The notes beneath the pieces were generated by a model. It was not told where the DNA came from, searched no databases, and saw nothing but the letters and a program-made list of their open reading frames with translations. Below, in pieces: positions 8,542 through 16,506 of a stretch of DNA of 64,000 nt. Within the stretch, counting starts at the first letter, position 1; each line of letters starts with the position of its first letter. Position numbers and translations under genes: made by a program. Source of the DNA: JAKANT01 sp035502095 (lineage in GTDB: Bacteria; Pseudomonadota; Gammaproteobacteria; Burkholderiales; Burkholderiaceae_F); assembly GCA_035502095.1 (NCBI GenBank), contig DATJUX010000051.1, forward strand, positions 54,308-118,307. Reading direction: 5' to 3'.

Positions 8542-9651
8542 ATGGCCGACATCGTCGTCGAGAACCTGCACAAGGCCTTCGGCGTGTTCGTCGCCGTGCG
8601 CGATTCGACGTTCACGGTCGAAGACGGCGAGTTCTTCTGCCTGCTCGGGCCGTCGGGATGCGGCAAGACCACGACGATGCGCATGATCGCCGGCCTCGAA
8701 CTGCCGACCGCGGGGCGCATCCGCCTCGGCGGCGAGGACGTCACCATGCAGCGCGCGGCGCAACGCGACATCGCGTTCGTGTTCCAGCTGTTTGCGCTCT
8801 ACCCGCACATGAACGTGCGCGCCAACATCGCCTTTCCGCTCAAGTCGCAGGGCATGGCGCGCGCCGAGATCGCCCGCCGGGTCGACGAAGCAGCCCGCAC
8901 CCTGCGCATCACGCACCTGCTCGACCGGCCGGTATCGGGGCTGGCGAGCGGCGACCGGCAGCGCGTCGCACTGGGCCGCGCCATCGTGCGCCAGCCCAAG
9001 GCGTTCCTCATGGATGAACCGCTCGGCGCGCTCGACGCCGAGTTCCGCCACCTGATGTGCGGCGAGTTGCGCGCCCTGCATGACCGCCTGCACGCGACGA
9101 CCGTGTACGTGACGCACGACCAGCTCGAGGCGATGGCGATGGCCGACAAGATCGCGGTCATGAACGAAGGACGCATCGAACAGCTGGCCGCGCCGCAGGA
9201 GATCTACGACCGTCCGGCCTCGATGTTCGTGGCCGACTTCATCGGCTCGCCGGCGATGAACTTCCTCCCCTGCAAGACGGTGGGCGGCGGACTCGCGCGC
9301 GGCGCGAACCGGGTGCGCATCTGCGGCGCCGAACTCGCCATGCCGGCCCTGGCGCAGGAGGTGAACGGCGGGGAATTCTTCCTCGGCGCACGCCCCGAAC
9401 ACATCTCGCTCGCGCCCGACGCGCCGCTGCGTGCCTGCATCTACGGCGCCGAGTATCTCGGCACGACCCAGATCGTCACGCTGACGTTGCGCGACGGCAC
9501 GCACGTCAAGGCGCGCGTGTCGTCGGACGTGCCGACGCGCGTCGGCGACACGGTCGGGCTGGTCCTGGAGAGCGCACGTCTCAGCCTGTTCGAGCGTGGC
9601 GGCACGGTATTGCGCTCCGCCCTGCACGATGGAGCGCCCGGACATGTCTGA
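8542..9651 (+). CDS. ABC transporter ATP-binding protein with degenerate signature motif
   Basis: First of two ATPases, 369 residues. The Walker A motif GPSGCGKTT (36-44), Q-loop (FVFQLFALYPH), Walker B (AFLMDEP) and switch His (VTHDQ) are intact, with a C-terminal MalK-like regulatory domain from about 240. The signature, normally LSGGQ, reads LASGD at 134-138. That motif completes the ATP site of the opposite subunit in the dimer. With a second, canonical ATPase encoded next, the transporter probably has a heterodimeric engine with one weakened catalytic site. It starts six bases after the small membrane protein. The family is certain; the functional asymmetry is inference from the motif. 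Confidence 0.9.
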   Translation: MADIVVENLHKAFGVFVAVRDSTFTVEDGEFFCLLGPSGCGKTTTMRMIAGLELPTAGRIRLGGEDVTMQRAAQRDIAFVFQLFALYPHMNVRANIAFPLKSQGMARAEIARRVDEAARTLRITHLLDRPVSGLASGDRQRVALGRAIVRQPKAFLMDEPLGALDAEFRHLMCGELRALHDRLHATTVYVTHDQLEAMAMADKIAVMNEGRIEQLAAPQEIYDRPASMFVADFIGSPAMNFLPCKTVGGGLARGANRVRICGAELAMPALAQEVNGGEFFLGARPEHISLAPDAPLRACIYGAEYLGTTQIVTLTLRDGTHVKARVSSDVPTRVGDTVGLVLESARLSLFERGGTVLRSALHDGAPGHV

Positions 9652-9669
9652 CCCGGTGAGCCTGCGATC

Positions 9670-9712
9670 GGCCTCACCCCCGCCCCTCTCGCGCCGGCGG
9701 GCGAGGGGAGGT
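9670..9712. repeat. Dispersed CCCTC...GAGGGG palindromic repeat
   Basis: A GC-rich imperfect palindrome (CCTCACCCCCGCCCCTCTC with GCGAGGGGAGG) between the two ATPase genes. Related elements with CCCTC and GAGGG arms occur at 23638-23697 and 24650-24695. No coding content is seen. Confidence 0.45.
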
Positions 9713-9717
9713 ATCAG

Positions 9718-9745
9718 CGACAAGTGGTCCGGCAACCACTTGTCG
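9718..9745 (+). other. Perfect 11-bp stem-loop just before the second ATPase gene
   Basis: Arms CGACAAGTGGT and ACCACTTGTCG around a CCGGCA loop, ending 13 bases before the ATG at 9759. There is no T-run, so it is not a typical terminator. In the mRNA it would sit against the ribosome site of the downstream gene, and it may tune its translation or act as an RNase processing site. As DNA it could also be an operator. Confidence 0.45.
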
Positions 9746-9758
9746 ATGGATCGGATCC

Positions 9759-10790
9759 ATGGCTGAGTTCCGCTTCGAAGCGGTCACCAAGACCTTCGGG
9801 CCGACGACGGCGGTCGCCGGTCTGTCGCTCGCCGCGTTCGAAGGCGAGTTCATCGTGCTGCTCGGACCGAGCGGTGCGGGCAAGACCACGACCTTGCGCC
9901 TGCTGGCGGGATTGGAACGGGCCGATGCCGGACGGATCCACATCGGCGGCGTCGACGTGACGGGCGAGTCGCCGGCGACGCGCGACGTGACGTTCGTGTT
10001 CCAGCAATATTCGCTCTATCCGCACCTGTCGGTGTACGACAACCTTGCATTTCCGCTGCGTGCGCCGGCGCGCCGCTGGCCGCCGGGGCGCATCGAAACC
10101 AAGGTGCGCGAGGTCGCCCGGCTGCTGCACATCGAGGAGAAACTTGCCGACCGTGCGGCGCAGCTGTCGGGCGGACAGATGCAGCGCGTCGCGATCGGCC
10201 GCGCCCTGGTGCGCCAGCCGCGCGTCATGCTGATGGACGAGCCGTTGTCGTCGCTGGACGCCAAGCTGCGCTCCGAGCTGCGCGTGGAACTGAAGCGCAT
10301 CCAGCGCGAGCTGCACGCTTCGGTGCTCTACGTCACGCACGACCAGACGGAGGCGATGACGCTCGCCACGCGCATCGGCGTGCTCGAGCACGGACGTCTC
10401 GTGCAGTTCGGCTCGCCGCGCGAAGTCTACGAACAGCCCGCCAGCACGTATGTGGCCACGCGGCTCGGCAGCCCCGGCATCAACCTGGTTGCGCGGGCGC
10501 TGCTGCCGCACCTGCCGGCGCCGGCGGCGGCGGCGACCATCGGCGCGCGCACCGAGCACGTGCGGGTGCGCAGGGCGCCCGCCGGCGCGGCGCTCGGGCG
10601 CGTGCGCTGGATCGAGCACCTGGGCGATGCGAACCACCTGCATCTGCGCCTCGGCAGTGCGACTGCCGGCGAAACCGATTTCGTCACGCTCACCGATCCG
10701 GCGACGCCGCTCGCCGTGGGCGATCCGGTGCACATCGATTTCGTGGCGCCGCTCTTTTTCGACGCGCACGGCGAACGCGTGACCCGCTGA
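9759..10790 (+). CDS. ABC transporter ATP-binding protein, canonical MalK/UgpC-like
   Basis: Second ATPase, 343 residues, with Walker A GPSGAGKTT, Q-loop FVFQQYSLYPH, intact signature LSGGQMQR, Walker B VMLMDEP and switch His VTHDQ. The C-terminal region after about residue 240 resembles the TOBE regulatory fold of MalK-type ATPases. It is separated from the first ATPase by 107 bases holding a repeat and a stem-loop, and its stop is followed after one base by dhaL. In two-ATPase importers the canonical subunit provides the signature for one ATP site while the partner here lacks it. Family certain; pairing inferred from gene order. Confidence 0.92.
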   Translation: MAEFRFEAVTKTFGPTTAVAGLSLAAFEGEFIVLLGPSGAGKTTTLRLLAGLERADAGRIHIGGVDVTGESPATRDVTFVFQQYSLYPHLSVYDNLAFPLRAPARRWPPGRIETKVREVARLLHIEEKLADRAAQLSGGQMQRVAIGRALVRQPRVMLMDEPLSSLDAKLRSELRVELKRIQRELHASVLYVTHDQTEAMTLATRIGVLEHGRLVQFGSPREVYEQPASTYVATRLGSPGINLVARALLPHLPAPAAAATIGARTEHVRVRRAPAGAALGRVRWIEHLGDANHLHLRLGSATAGETDFVTLTDPATPLAVGDPVHIDFVAPLFFDAHGERVTR

Positions 10791-10791
10791 C

Positions 10792-11394
10792 ATGGACACC
10801 ACCCAGGCCCGCAGGATCATCGAGTCGATCGCCCGCAGCGTGATCGCCCACGCGGACGAGCTCACGCAGCTCGACCAGGCGATCGGCGACGGCGACCACG
10901 GGGTCAACATGAAACGCGGCTTCGAAGCCGTCCTGGCCGATCTCGATTCGCTCGCGGCGGGTGATGTCGGTGCACTCCTCAACGGCGTCGGTCGCACCCT
11001 GGTCATGAAGGTGGGCGGTGCCTCGGGCCCGCTCTATGGAACCTTGTTCATGCAACTCGGCAAAACGTGGCCGCCCGACCTGACCGCGGGCTCGTTGCAC
11101 GCCACCTGCCAGGCCGCGATCGACGCGGTCGCCGCACGCGGCAAGTCGCGGCGCGGCCAGAAGACGCTGCTCGACGTGCTTGTGCCGGTGTGCGACGAAC
11201 TGGGTGCGGGCGCCGGCCGCGCCGCGCTGCGCGCTTTTTCGGCCGCCAGCGCGCAGGCGACCGTGCCGATGGAGGCCACGCGCGGGCGCGCGTCGTTCCT
11301 GAAGGAACGTTCGATCGGGCATCTGGACCCGGGCGCACGTTCCGCGCAGTTGATGATCGAGGCGGTTTGCGATTCGCTGGAGAGCGCCGGATGA
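10792..11394 (+). CDS. dhaL: Dihydroxyacetone kinase, ADP-binding subunit DhaL
   Basis: DhaL holds ADP as a non-exchanging cofactor. In the PTS-dependent system it receives phosphate from DhaM and transfers it to dihydroxyacetone bound on DhaK. The protein has 200 residues, the usual size, with the nucleotide/Mg motif GDGDHG at 32-37 and a Gly-rich segment MKVGGASGPLYG. It begins one base after the ATPase stop and overlaps dhaM by four bases (ATGA), so transport and phosphorylation genes are one transcription unit. Because DhaK/L homologues also act on other trioses or tetruloses, the substrate may not be dihydroxyacetone itself. Confidence 0.92.
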   Translation: MDTTQARRIIESIARSVIAHADELTQLDQAIGDGDHGVNMKRGFEAVLADLDSLAAGDVGALLNGVGRTLVMKVGGASGPLYGTLFMQLGKTWPPDLTAGSLHATCQAAIDAVAARGKSRRGQKTLLDVLVPVCDELGAGAGRAALRAFSAASAQATVPMEATRGRASFLKERSIGHLDPGARSAQLMIEAVCDSLESAG

Positions 11395-11786
11395 ACAACG
11401 TTGGCATCGTGATCGTGTCGCATTCGCCGGACGTGGCCAAGGGCGCCGCGGACATGGTGCGGCAGATGGTCGGGCAAGGCATTCCGCTCGCGTGGACCGG
11501 CGGCAATCCCGCGGGCGGTCTCGGCACGTCGGTCGAGGGGATCCTGGGTGCGATCGACGCCGCGTGGTCCGATGCCGGGGTCGCCATCCTGGTCGACCTG
11601 GGCGGGGCCGAGACCAACAGCGAAATGGCGATCGAGATGTTGCAGCCGGAGCGCCAGGGCAAGGTCGTGATCTGCAACGCGCCGGTGGTCGAAGGCGCGG
11701 TGATGGCGGCGACCGAAGCGTGGAGCGGCTCGGATCTCGAGACCGTCAGGCGGACCGCCGAAGAACTCAATCACGAACAGGACTGA
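11391..11786 (+). CDS. dhaM: PTS-dependent dihydroxyacetone kinase phosphotransferase DhaM (EIIA domain only)
   Basis: A 131-residue mannose-family EIIA domain. The phosphorylatable His is His11 in IVIVSHSPD, and GGNPAGGLGTS and LVDLGGAETNSEM are typical DhaM segments. It takes phosphate from HPr and passes it to ADP on DhaL. In enterobacteria DhaM is one polypeptide with EIIA, HPr and EI-like domains; here the last two are separate genes immediately downstream. The gene overlaps dhaL by four bases and ends eight bases before ptsH. The call is strong from active-site sequence and position. Confidence 0.92.
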   Translation: MNNVGIVIVSHSPDVAKGAADMVRQMVGQGIPLAWTGGNPAGGLGTSVEGILGAIDAAWSDAGVAILVDLGGAETNSEMAIEMLQPERQGKVVICNAPVVEGAVMAATEAWSGSDLETVRRTAEELNHEQD

Positions 11787-11794
11787 AGCGCGCG

Positions 11795-12073
11795 ATGGCA
11801 CACGGGCAAGTCCTCCTGTTGCACGCAGCCGGTCTGCATGCGCGACCCGTGGTCACGCTGACCAAGCTCGCGAAGACGTTCGCGAGCCGCATTCACATCG
11901 CCAACGACGTGCAGGGACCGTGGATCGACGCGAAGAGCGTGGTCAAGGTGATGAGCATGAAGACGCCTGCCAACAGCCGTCTCTTTTTCCGCGCCGAAGG
12001 CACGGATGCGGATGCGGCGGTGGCAGCGCTCGTCACCCTCGTCAACAACGACTTTCTCGGCGGGCCCGAGTGA
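11795..12073 (+). CDS. ptsH: Phosphocarrier protein HPr
   Basis: HPr relays phosphate from Enzyme I to EIIA domains. The 92-residue protein has the canonical catalytic His15 in AAGLHARPV and the regulatory-region sequence DAKSVVKVMSM. I chose the ATG at 11795, eight bases after dhaM. Its stop codon overlaps the GTG start of ptsI (GTGA). Its place within a Dha operon suggests a dedicated carrier for DhaM, although it could serve other PTS routes in the cell. Length and the His15 position fit the family exactly. Confidence 0.92.
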   Translation: MAHGQVLLLHAAGLHARPVVTLTKLAKTFASRIHIANDVQGPWIDAKSVVKVMSMKTPANSRLFFRAEGTDADAAVAALVTLVNNDFLGGPE

Positions 12074-13680
12074 ACGCCCCGCCCGCACGCGCTCGCTTGT
12101 TCGCAGGCCAGCCGGCCGCGCCCGGCCTGGTGCTGGGCCGCGTCGTGCAACTTGCGAATGGAGCGCGCACTTCCGCGCCAGGACCGGCCGGCTCGGAGCG
12201 CGAACTGGTCCAGGCGGTCGCGGAGGCGGCGAGCCAGTTGCGCGACCTCATGACACGTTGCGCCGCCGAGGCGCGCAAGATCCTCGAATTCCAGGTCGAG
12301 TTCCTGAGCGATCCGGTCCTGCTGGAACCGGCGCAGGAAGCGATCGCGACCGGCACCGATGCATCCACCGCGTGGCGCGCGGTGATCGACGTGCACATCG
12401 CCGACTTCGAGGCCTCCACCGACGACTACTTCCGCCATCGGAGCGGCGACCTGCGCGACATGCGCGCGCGCGTGCTTGCCCTCCTCGCCGGCGACGACAT
12501 CGGCCCGCTCCGGCTGCCGGAACGTGCGATCCTCCTCGCCGACGACCTCGAGCCTTCGCGTTTTCTCGCCACGCCCTGGGGCACGAACCACGCGATCGCC
12601 CTGCGGGGCGGGTCGCCGACCGCGCACGTCGCCTTGCTCGCACGCGCGCGTCGGGTCCCGATGGTGGTTGGCGTCGGTGACGTCGCGGTGCACGGCGAAT
12701 GCACCGCCATCGTCGACGGCAGCAAGGGCACGCTGGTGCTGGAACCGGATGAAGACCAGGTCGCGGGCTTCGCGCGCACTCGCGCACGTCTTGCCGCCAC
12801 GCAGATCGACGAGGCCGCGGCAGCCGTTCGACCGGCCCGGACTGCCTCCGGCGAGCGCGTCGACGTGCTCCTGAACATCGCATCGCTCGGAGAGCTGGCC
12901 GCGATCGATCCGGCCATCTGCGACGGCATCGGCCTGGTGCGAACCGAACTGCTGTTCGCGCAGGGGCCGCCCGACGAGGAGAGCCAGCTTGCGTACTACG
13001 AGCGCATCCTGCGCTGGGCCGGCGCGCGCCCCGTCATCGTGCGCACGCTGGATGCCGGCGGCGACAAGCCGATGCCCGGCGTGACGATCGACGGCGAAGG
13101 CAATCCCTTCCTCGGCGTACGCGGCGTGCGCCTGTCGTTCGCCGCGCCGGATCTGTTCAAGGTGCAGCTGCGCGCGCTGCTGCGCGCCGCAGCCGCCGGT
13201 AACCTGCGCGTCCTGGTGCCGATGATCACCGCCGCGGAGGAGGTCCAGCGCGTGCGCGCGCTGCTCGCGCAGGCGGCGGCCGAGCTCGCCGCCCGCGGCG
13301 TACCGCACGCGATGCCGCCGCTCGGCATCATGATCGAAGTGCCGGCCGCGGCACTGGCGCTCGATACGTTCGCCGTGGACTTCGCCTCGATCGGATCGAA
13401 CGATCTCCTGCAATACACGATGGCGGCGGCACGCGACAACCCGGCGGTCACGCCGCTCACCGACCCGCGCCACCCGGGCTTCGTGCGCCTGCTGCAGACG
13501 ATCGTGCAATCCGCGGCGGCGCGCACCCTCCCGCTGTCGTTGTGCGGCGACCTCGCGGCGCAGCCGGAGCACATCCCGCTGCTGCTGTCGGCCGGGCTGC
13601 GGACCTTGTCGATGCCGGCGGCGGCGGTGGGCGCCGTCAAGCGCGCGATCGCGGCGTGGCCCGCGGGCGGCGGCGACTGA
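12070..13680 (+). CDS. ptsI: Phosphoenolpyruvate-protein phosphotransferase (Enzyme I)
   Basis: Enzyme I autophosphorylates on His with PEP and charges HPr. The start is a GTG at 12070 that overlaps the ptsH stop, giving 536 residues, slightly shorter than the usual 570. The active-site His is His186 in GGSPTAHVALLAR, a variant of the common GG-TSHAAI-AR motif. The C-terminal PEP domain shows SIGSNDLLQYT and the catalytic Cys in LSLCGDLAAQPEH. Together with dhaM and ptsH it forms a complete phosphotransfer chain in one operon. Family certain; dedication to the Dha system is inference from linkage. Confidence 0.92.
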   Translation: MNAPPARARLFAGQPAAPGLVLGRVVQLANGARTSAPGPAGSERELVQAVAEAASQLRDLMTRCAAEARKILEFQVEFLSDPVLLEPAQEAIATGTDASTAWRAVIDVHIADFEASTDDYFRHRSGDLRDMRARVLALLAGDDIGPLRLPERAILLADDLEPSRFLATPWGTNHAIALRGGSPTAHVALLARARRVPMVVGVGDVAVHGECTAIVDGSKGTLVLEPDEDQVAGFARTRARLAATQIDEAAAAVRPARTASGERVDVLLNIASLGELAAIDPAICDGIGLVRTELLFAQGPPDEESQLAYYERILRWAGARPVIVRTLDAGGDKPMPGVTIDGEGNPFLGVRGVRLSFAAPDLFKVQLRALLRAAAAGNLRVLVPMITAAEEVQRVRALLAQAAAELAARGVPHAMPPLGIMIEVPAAALALDTFAVDFASIGSNDLLQYTMAAARDNPAVTPLTDPRHPGFVRLLQTIVQSAAARTLPLSLCGDLAAQPEHIPLLLSAGLRTLSMPAAAVGAVKRAIAAWPAGGGD

Positions 13681-13696
13681 CGCGGGCGCATTGCGC

Positions 13697-14116
13697 ATGG
13701 GCGAACCGATCGAACCCGGCACGGCGGTTTCCGCCTACAAGCAGATCCTGCGCGACGTGCTCGAGCAGCGTCCTGCCGGCATCCGCCGGCGCCTGGCCGA
13801 GGTGCTGGGCAAGAACCGCAGCTTCATCACGCACCTTTCGAATCCGGTGTACTCGACGCCGATTCCGGCGCAGTACGTCGAGTCGATCCTCGCGGTGTGC
13901 CACTTCTCGCCCGCCGAGCGCGAGTCGTTCCTCGCCGCCTACGAGCGTGCGCACCCGGGACGCCTGGCGCGTCCCTCGGCGCGCACGGTCTGGCGCCGTG
14001 TCGAGCTGCGCCTGCCCGATCTCAGCGACCCCGAGCGCAACGCGCAGCTGGACCGGCTGCTGCAGGACATCGGCGTACGGCTGGCGCACCTGATGCCGGC
14101 ACCCGAGGACGAGTAA
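13697..14116 (+). CDS. Small protein with XRE-like helix-turn-helix segment, possible regulator
   Basis: A 139-residue protein between ptsI and dhaK that I cannot name. Residues about 28-65 (RRRLAEVLGKNRSFITHLSNP, then IPAQYVESILAVC) read like a lambda-repressor-type helix-turn-helix: a helix, a turn around Gly, a recognition helix, and a following helix. The remainder is charged and probably helical, ending EDE. It contains no signal peptide or membrane segment. Lying inside the phosphotransfer operon, 13 bases before dhaK, it is the best local candidate for controlling the cluster. It could alternatively be a non-DNA-binding partner of the kinase. The ATG at 13697 is preferred over an earlier TTG. 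Confidence 0.6.
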   Translation: MGEPIEPGTAVSAYKQILRDVLEQRPAGIRRRLAEVLGKNRSFITHLSNPVYSTPIPAQYVESILAVCHFSPAERESFLAAYERAHPGRLARPSARTVWRRVELRLPDLSDPERNAQLDRLLQDIGVRLAHLMPAPEDE

Positions 14117-14129
14117 CGGGAGACATCGA

Positions 14130-15116
14130 ATGAAGAAGTTCCTCAACCACGTCGACGACGTGATCCCGGAAAGCCTGGCCGGGTTTGCGGCCGCGCACGG
14201 CGACATCGTGCGCCTGGGCGAAGCGGGCAAGTTCGTAGCCCGGCGTGCTCTGAAAGACGGCAAGGTAGCCCTGATCTCGGGCGGCGGATCGGGGCACGAG
14301 CCGCTGCACGGCGGCTTCGTCGGACATGGAATGCTCGATGCGGCCTGCCCGGGCGCGGTGTTCACGTCCCCCACGCCGGACCAGATGGTGGCCGCGGCGC
14401 AGGCGGTCGACACCGGCGGCGGCGTGCTCTACATCGTCAAGAACTACGAAGGCGACGTGATGAATTTCGAGATGGCCGCGGAACTCGCCGAGGGCGCGGT
14501 GGCGCGCGTCGTCACCGACGACGACGTGGCGGTGGAAAAGTCCACCTGGTCGACCGGGCGGCGCGGCGTGGCGGGCACGCTCGTGGTCGAGAAGATCGTC
14601 GGCGCCGCCGCCGAGCAAGGTCGCGACCTCGAGTCATGCCGCGTGCTCGGCGAGCGCGTGAACCAGGCGACACGCTCGCTCGGCGTCGCGCTCACGAGCT
14701 GCACCATCCCCGCCGCCGGAACCCCGACGTTCCGGATCGGCGACACGGAGATGGAGTTTGGCGTCGGCATCCACGGCGAACCGGGCCGGCGGCGCGTGCC
14801 GCTCGCGCCGGCACGCGATATCGCACGCCAGTTGGCCGAGGCGATCGGCAGCGACTTCGGCGCCGCGCGCGGTGCATGCCTGCTGCTGGTCAATGGCTTC
14901 GGCGGCACGCCCGCGATGGAGCTCTACCTCATGTACGAGAACCTGCGCGCGCAGTTCGAGAAGCAGGGGTTCTCCATCGTGCGTTCGCTCGTCGGCAACT
15001 ACGTCACGTCGCTGGAGATGGCCGGGTGTTCGGCGACGATCACCGTGCTGGATGACGAGTTGACGCGGCTGTGGGACGCCCCGGTGCACACGGCGGCGCT
15101 GCGCTGGGGCATTTGA
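14130..15116 (+). CDS. dhaK: Dihydroxyacetone kinase substrate-binding subunit DhaK
   Basis: DhaK binds dihydroxyacetone covalently as a hemiaminal through a His side chain and accepts phosphate from DhaL-ATP. The 328-residue protein has the N-terminal GGGSGHEPLHGGFVG motif (51-65) and the covalent His at residue 215 in GVGIHGEPG. GGFGGTPAMELY near residue 257 is also conserved. It is the last gene of the operon, separated from dhaL by dhaM, ptsH, ptsI and the small HTH-like gene, an order different from the usual dhaK-dhaL-dhaM. The GGAG upstream supports the ATG. Natural substrate could be dihydroxyacetone or a related ketose. Confidence 0.92.
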   Translation: MKKFLNHVDDVIPESLAGFAAAHGDIVRLGEAGKFVARRALKDGKVALISGGGSGHEPLHGGFVGHGMLDAACPGAVFTSPTPDQMVAAAQAVDTGGGVLYIVKNYEGDVMNFEMAAELAEGAVARVVTDDDVAVEKSTWSTGRRGVAGTLVVEKIVGAAAEQGRDLESCRVLGERVNQATRSLGVALTSCTIPAAGTPTFRIGDTEMEFGVGIHGEPGRRRVPLAPARDIARQLAEAIGSDFGAARGACLLLVNGFGGTPAMELYLMYENLRAQFEKQGFSIVRSLVGNYVTSLEMAGCSATITVLDDELTRLWDAPVHTAALRWGI

Positions 15117-15170
15117 GCGGGCCCACGGCGGCGCGTGCGTCGCCTCACACGAGCCGGGCTTCCACCGAGG

Positions 15171-16034
15171 TCAATGTAGTCGGCGCTGGCGGTTAAAGTT
15201 CGGTCGGCGCGCCCACAGGAGGAATAGAAGTGCGCCGAGCACGAGTGGCGCGGTACCCGGTTCCGGAACGGCGGTCACTGGCGACGCCGTGAATTCACCT
15301 ATCGTCAAAGGAATATTCTGGTTACCCACCTGGGTGGGTTCCCAGATCATGTCGATGGAGAAAGCGCCTTCATCGGTTGGAATGTCCGAAGGACTCGCGC
15401 AAGTGCCACCAAAGATCGACCCTCCGAATTGATCGCAAGAGAAGGTTGCACCTAGAAAGTCGGCCGAGCCATCGGCCGCAAATCCAGGGAAACCTGGATT
15501 GCCGGCGACACTCTCGGCATAGGCAAGCGTCAAGTCGTAAAAAGGTCCGTCGATATTGCACGCCGAGAACAGCAGCTCGGTGCAGGTAATTCCCGCCGGG
15601 TAAAGCGGGTCCAACTGGCTGACATCGAAGCCGGACGCACCAACCCCGCCTGGCACCCAGCCAAATCCTATGCCGTCGTTCTGATGGTCAATGCTGACGA
15701 CGATTTGATTGGGAAAGAAGTTTGCCGTCGCCAACACGCCGCTGGCATCGCTGATCGTGACGCTGGCATTGCCCTGGTAGATGGCATTGAACGTGAGGTC
15801 AGGCGCGCCGGGGAAAATGCTGGGGATTGAGCCTGCTATCACGTTGCTGTCATCACCGACCAAAGAAAATGTGACCGTGTCGCCAGTGAATGTCTGGGAA
15901 CCGAGATGAACCGTGACGTCGGGAATGGCAAGCTGATACTCGATCGCGGACCCATGTGCCACAGGGGCATAAACGCCGCTCATGCTGATGAGCAGCAATG
16001 CCCAACCCCAACTAAGCTTGCCAAGCCATTTCAT
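15171..16034 (-). CDS. PEP-CTERM sorting domain protein
   Basis: A 287-residue secreted protein. The chosen ATG at 16034 gives a signal peptide (MKWLGKLSWGWALLLISM region, cut near AHGSA). The C-terminus has the PEP-CTERM tripartite signal: VPEPGTAP, a hydrophobic segment, then basic RRPNFNRQRR. Exosortase recognises this for processing and surface delivery, usually in exopolysaccharide-producing bacteria. The central domain is rich in Asp, Ser, Gly and Asn and has Cys pairs, but matches nothing I recognise. G+C is visibly lower than in the flanking operons. Its start overlaps the stop of an upstream ORF (ATGA). No exosortase gene lies in this window. Confidence 0.8.
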   Translation of the reverse strand: MKWLGKLSWGWALLLISMSGVYAPVAHGSAIEYQLAIPDVTVHLGSQTFTGDTVTFSLVGDDSNVIAGSIPSIFPGAPDLTFNAIYQGNASVTISDASGVLATANFFPNQIVVSIDHQNDGIGFGWVPGGVGASGFDVSQLDPLYPAGITCTELLFSACNIDGPFYDLTLAYAESVAGNPGFPGFAADGSADFLGATFSCDQFGGSIFGGTCASPSDIPTDEGAFSIDMIWEPTQVGNQNIPLTIGEFTASPVTAVPEPGTAPLVLGALLFLLWARRPNFNRQRRLH

Positions 16035-16447
16035 TTGCTCAACCTGTGGACGGTGGATGATTCGCTCGGGGAGACTATGGGCGCGCCTGCGCCGACGAAA
16101 TAGCTGCCTATCCTGTCGGTGTCCAACGTCGCCCCGATGCTCACGGAAGCACACGTGGGATCCGACCGCGTCGTGCACGTCGCGATCAACTTCGCAGGCA
16201 CGGCGTACACGTGCGCGACGCTGTCGGTGTTGGTGATCGGATTCGCGCTCGTCACACCAGAACCCGACACGCCCGCGAAAGCCGAGGCGATCACCGCTTT
16301 CCCGTTCACTCCGGCCTTTCTCTTACGCGCGCGTAATGCGCCCTGCGGGCTCGTTGAAGCAAGATCCGTTCTGGATGCGATAACTTCTTGATCTGCCAGA
16401 CGATCGAGCGGCAAGGTCGCCTGGCAGGCAAAGGCTGTGTAAGGCAC
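16031..16447 (-). CDS. Hypothetical ORF coupled to the PEP-CTERM gene
   Basis: An open frame of up to 138 residues from a GTG at 16447 whose TGA stop overlaps the ATG of the PEP-CTERM gene. That four-base overlap is the main reason to consider it real. A basic stretch (RARKRKAG, about residues 39-46) followed by a small-residue hydrophobic run could be a signal peptide if translation starts internally at the GTG near residue 47. The rest is Ser/Thr/Ala-rich with two Cys residues. I recognise no family. A shorter plus-strand frame over the same bases (16119-16391) is less convincing. It may be a remnant of a longer secreted protein. Confidence 0.3.
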   Translation of the reverse strand: MPYTAFACQATLPLDRLADQEVIASRTDLASTSPQGALRARKRKAGVNGKAVIASAFAGVSGSGVTSANPITNTDSVAHVYAVPAKLIATCTTRSDPTCASVSIGATLDTDRIGSYFVGAGAPIVSPSESSTVHRLSK

Positions 16448-16506
16448 GCCGACTCATTCAAACCCTGGAGGCATTCGACGACGGGCGGCATCGGCGCGCC
16501 CGGTCG

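Noticed and set aside
16119..16391. 90-residue plus-strand ORF
   Set aside because: Opposite to the ORF that is coupled to the PEP-CTERM gene; no ribosome site or motif.
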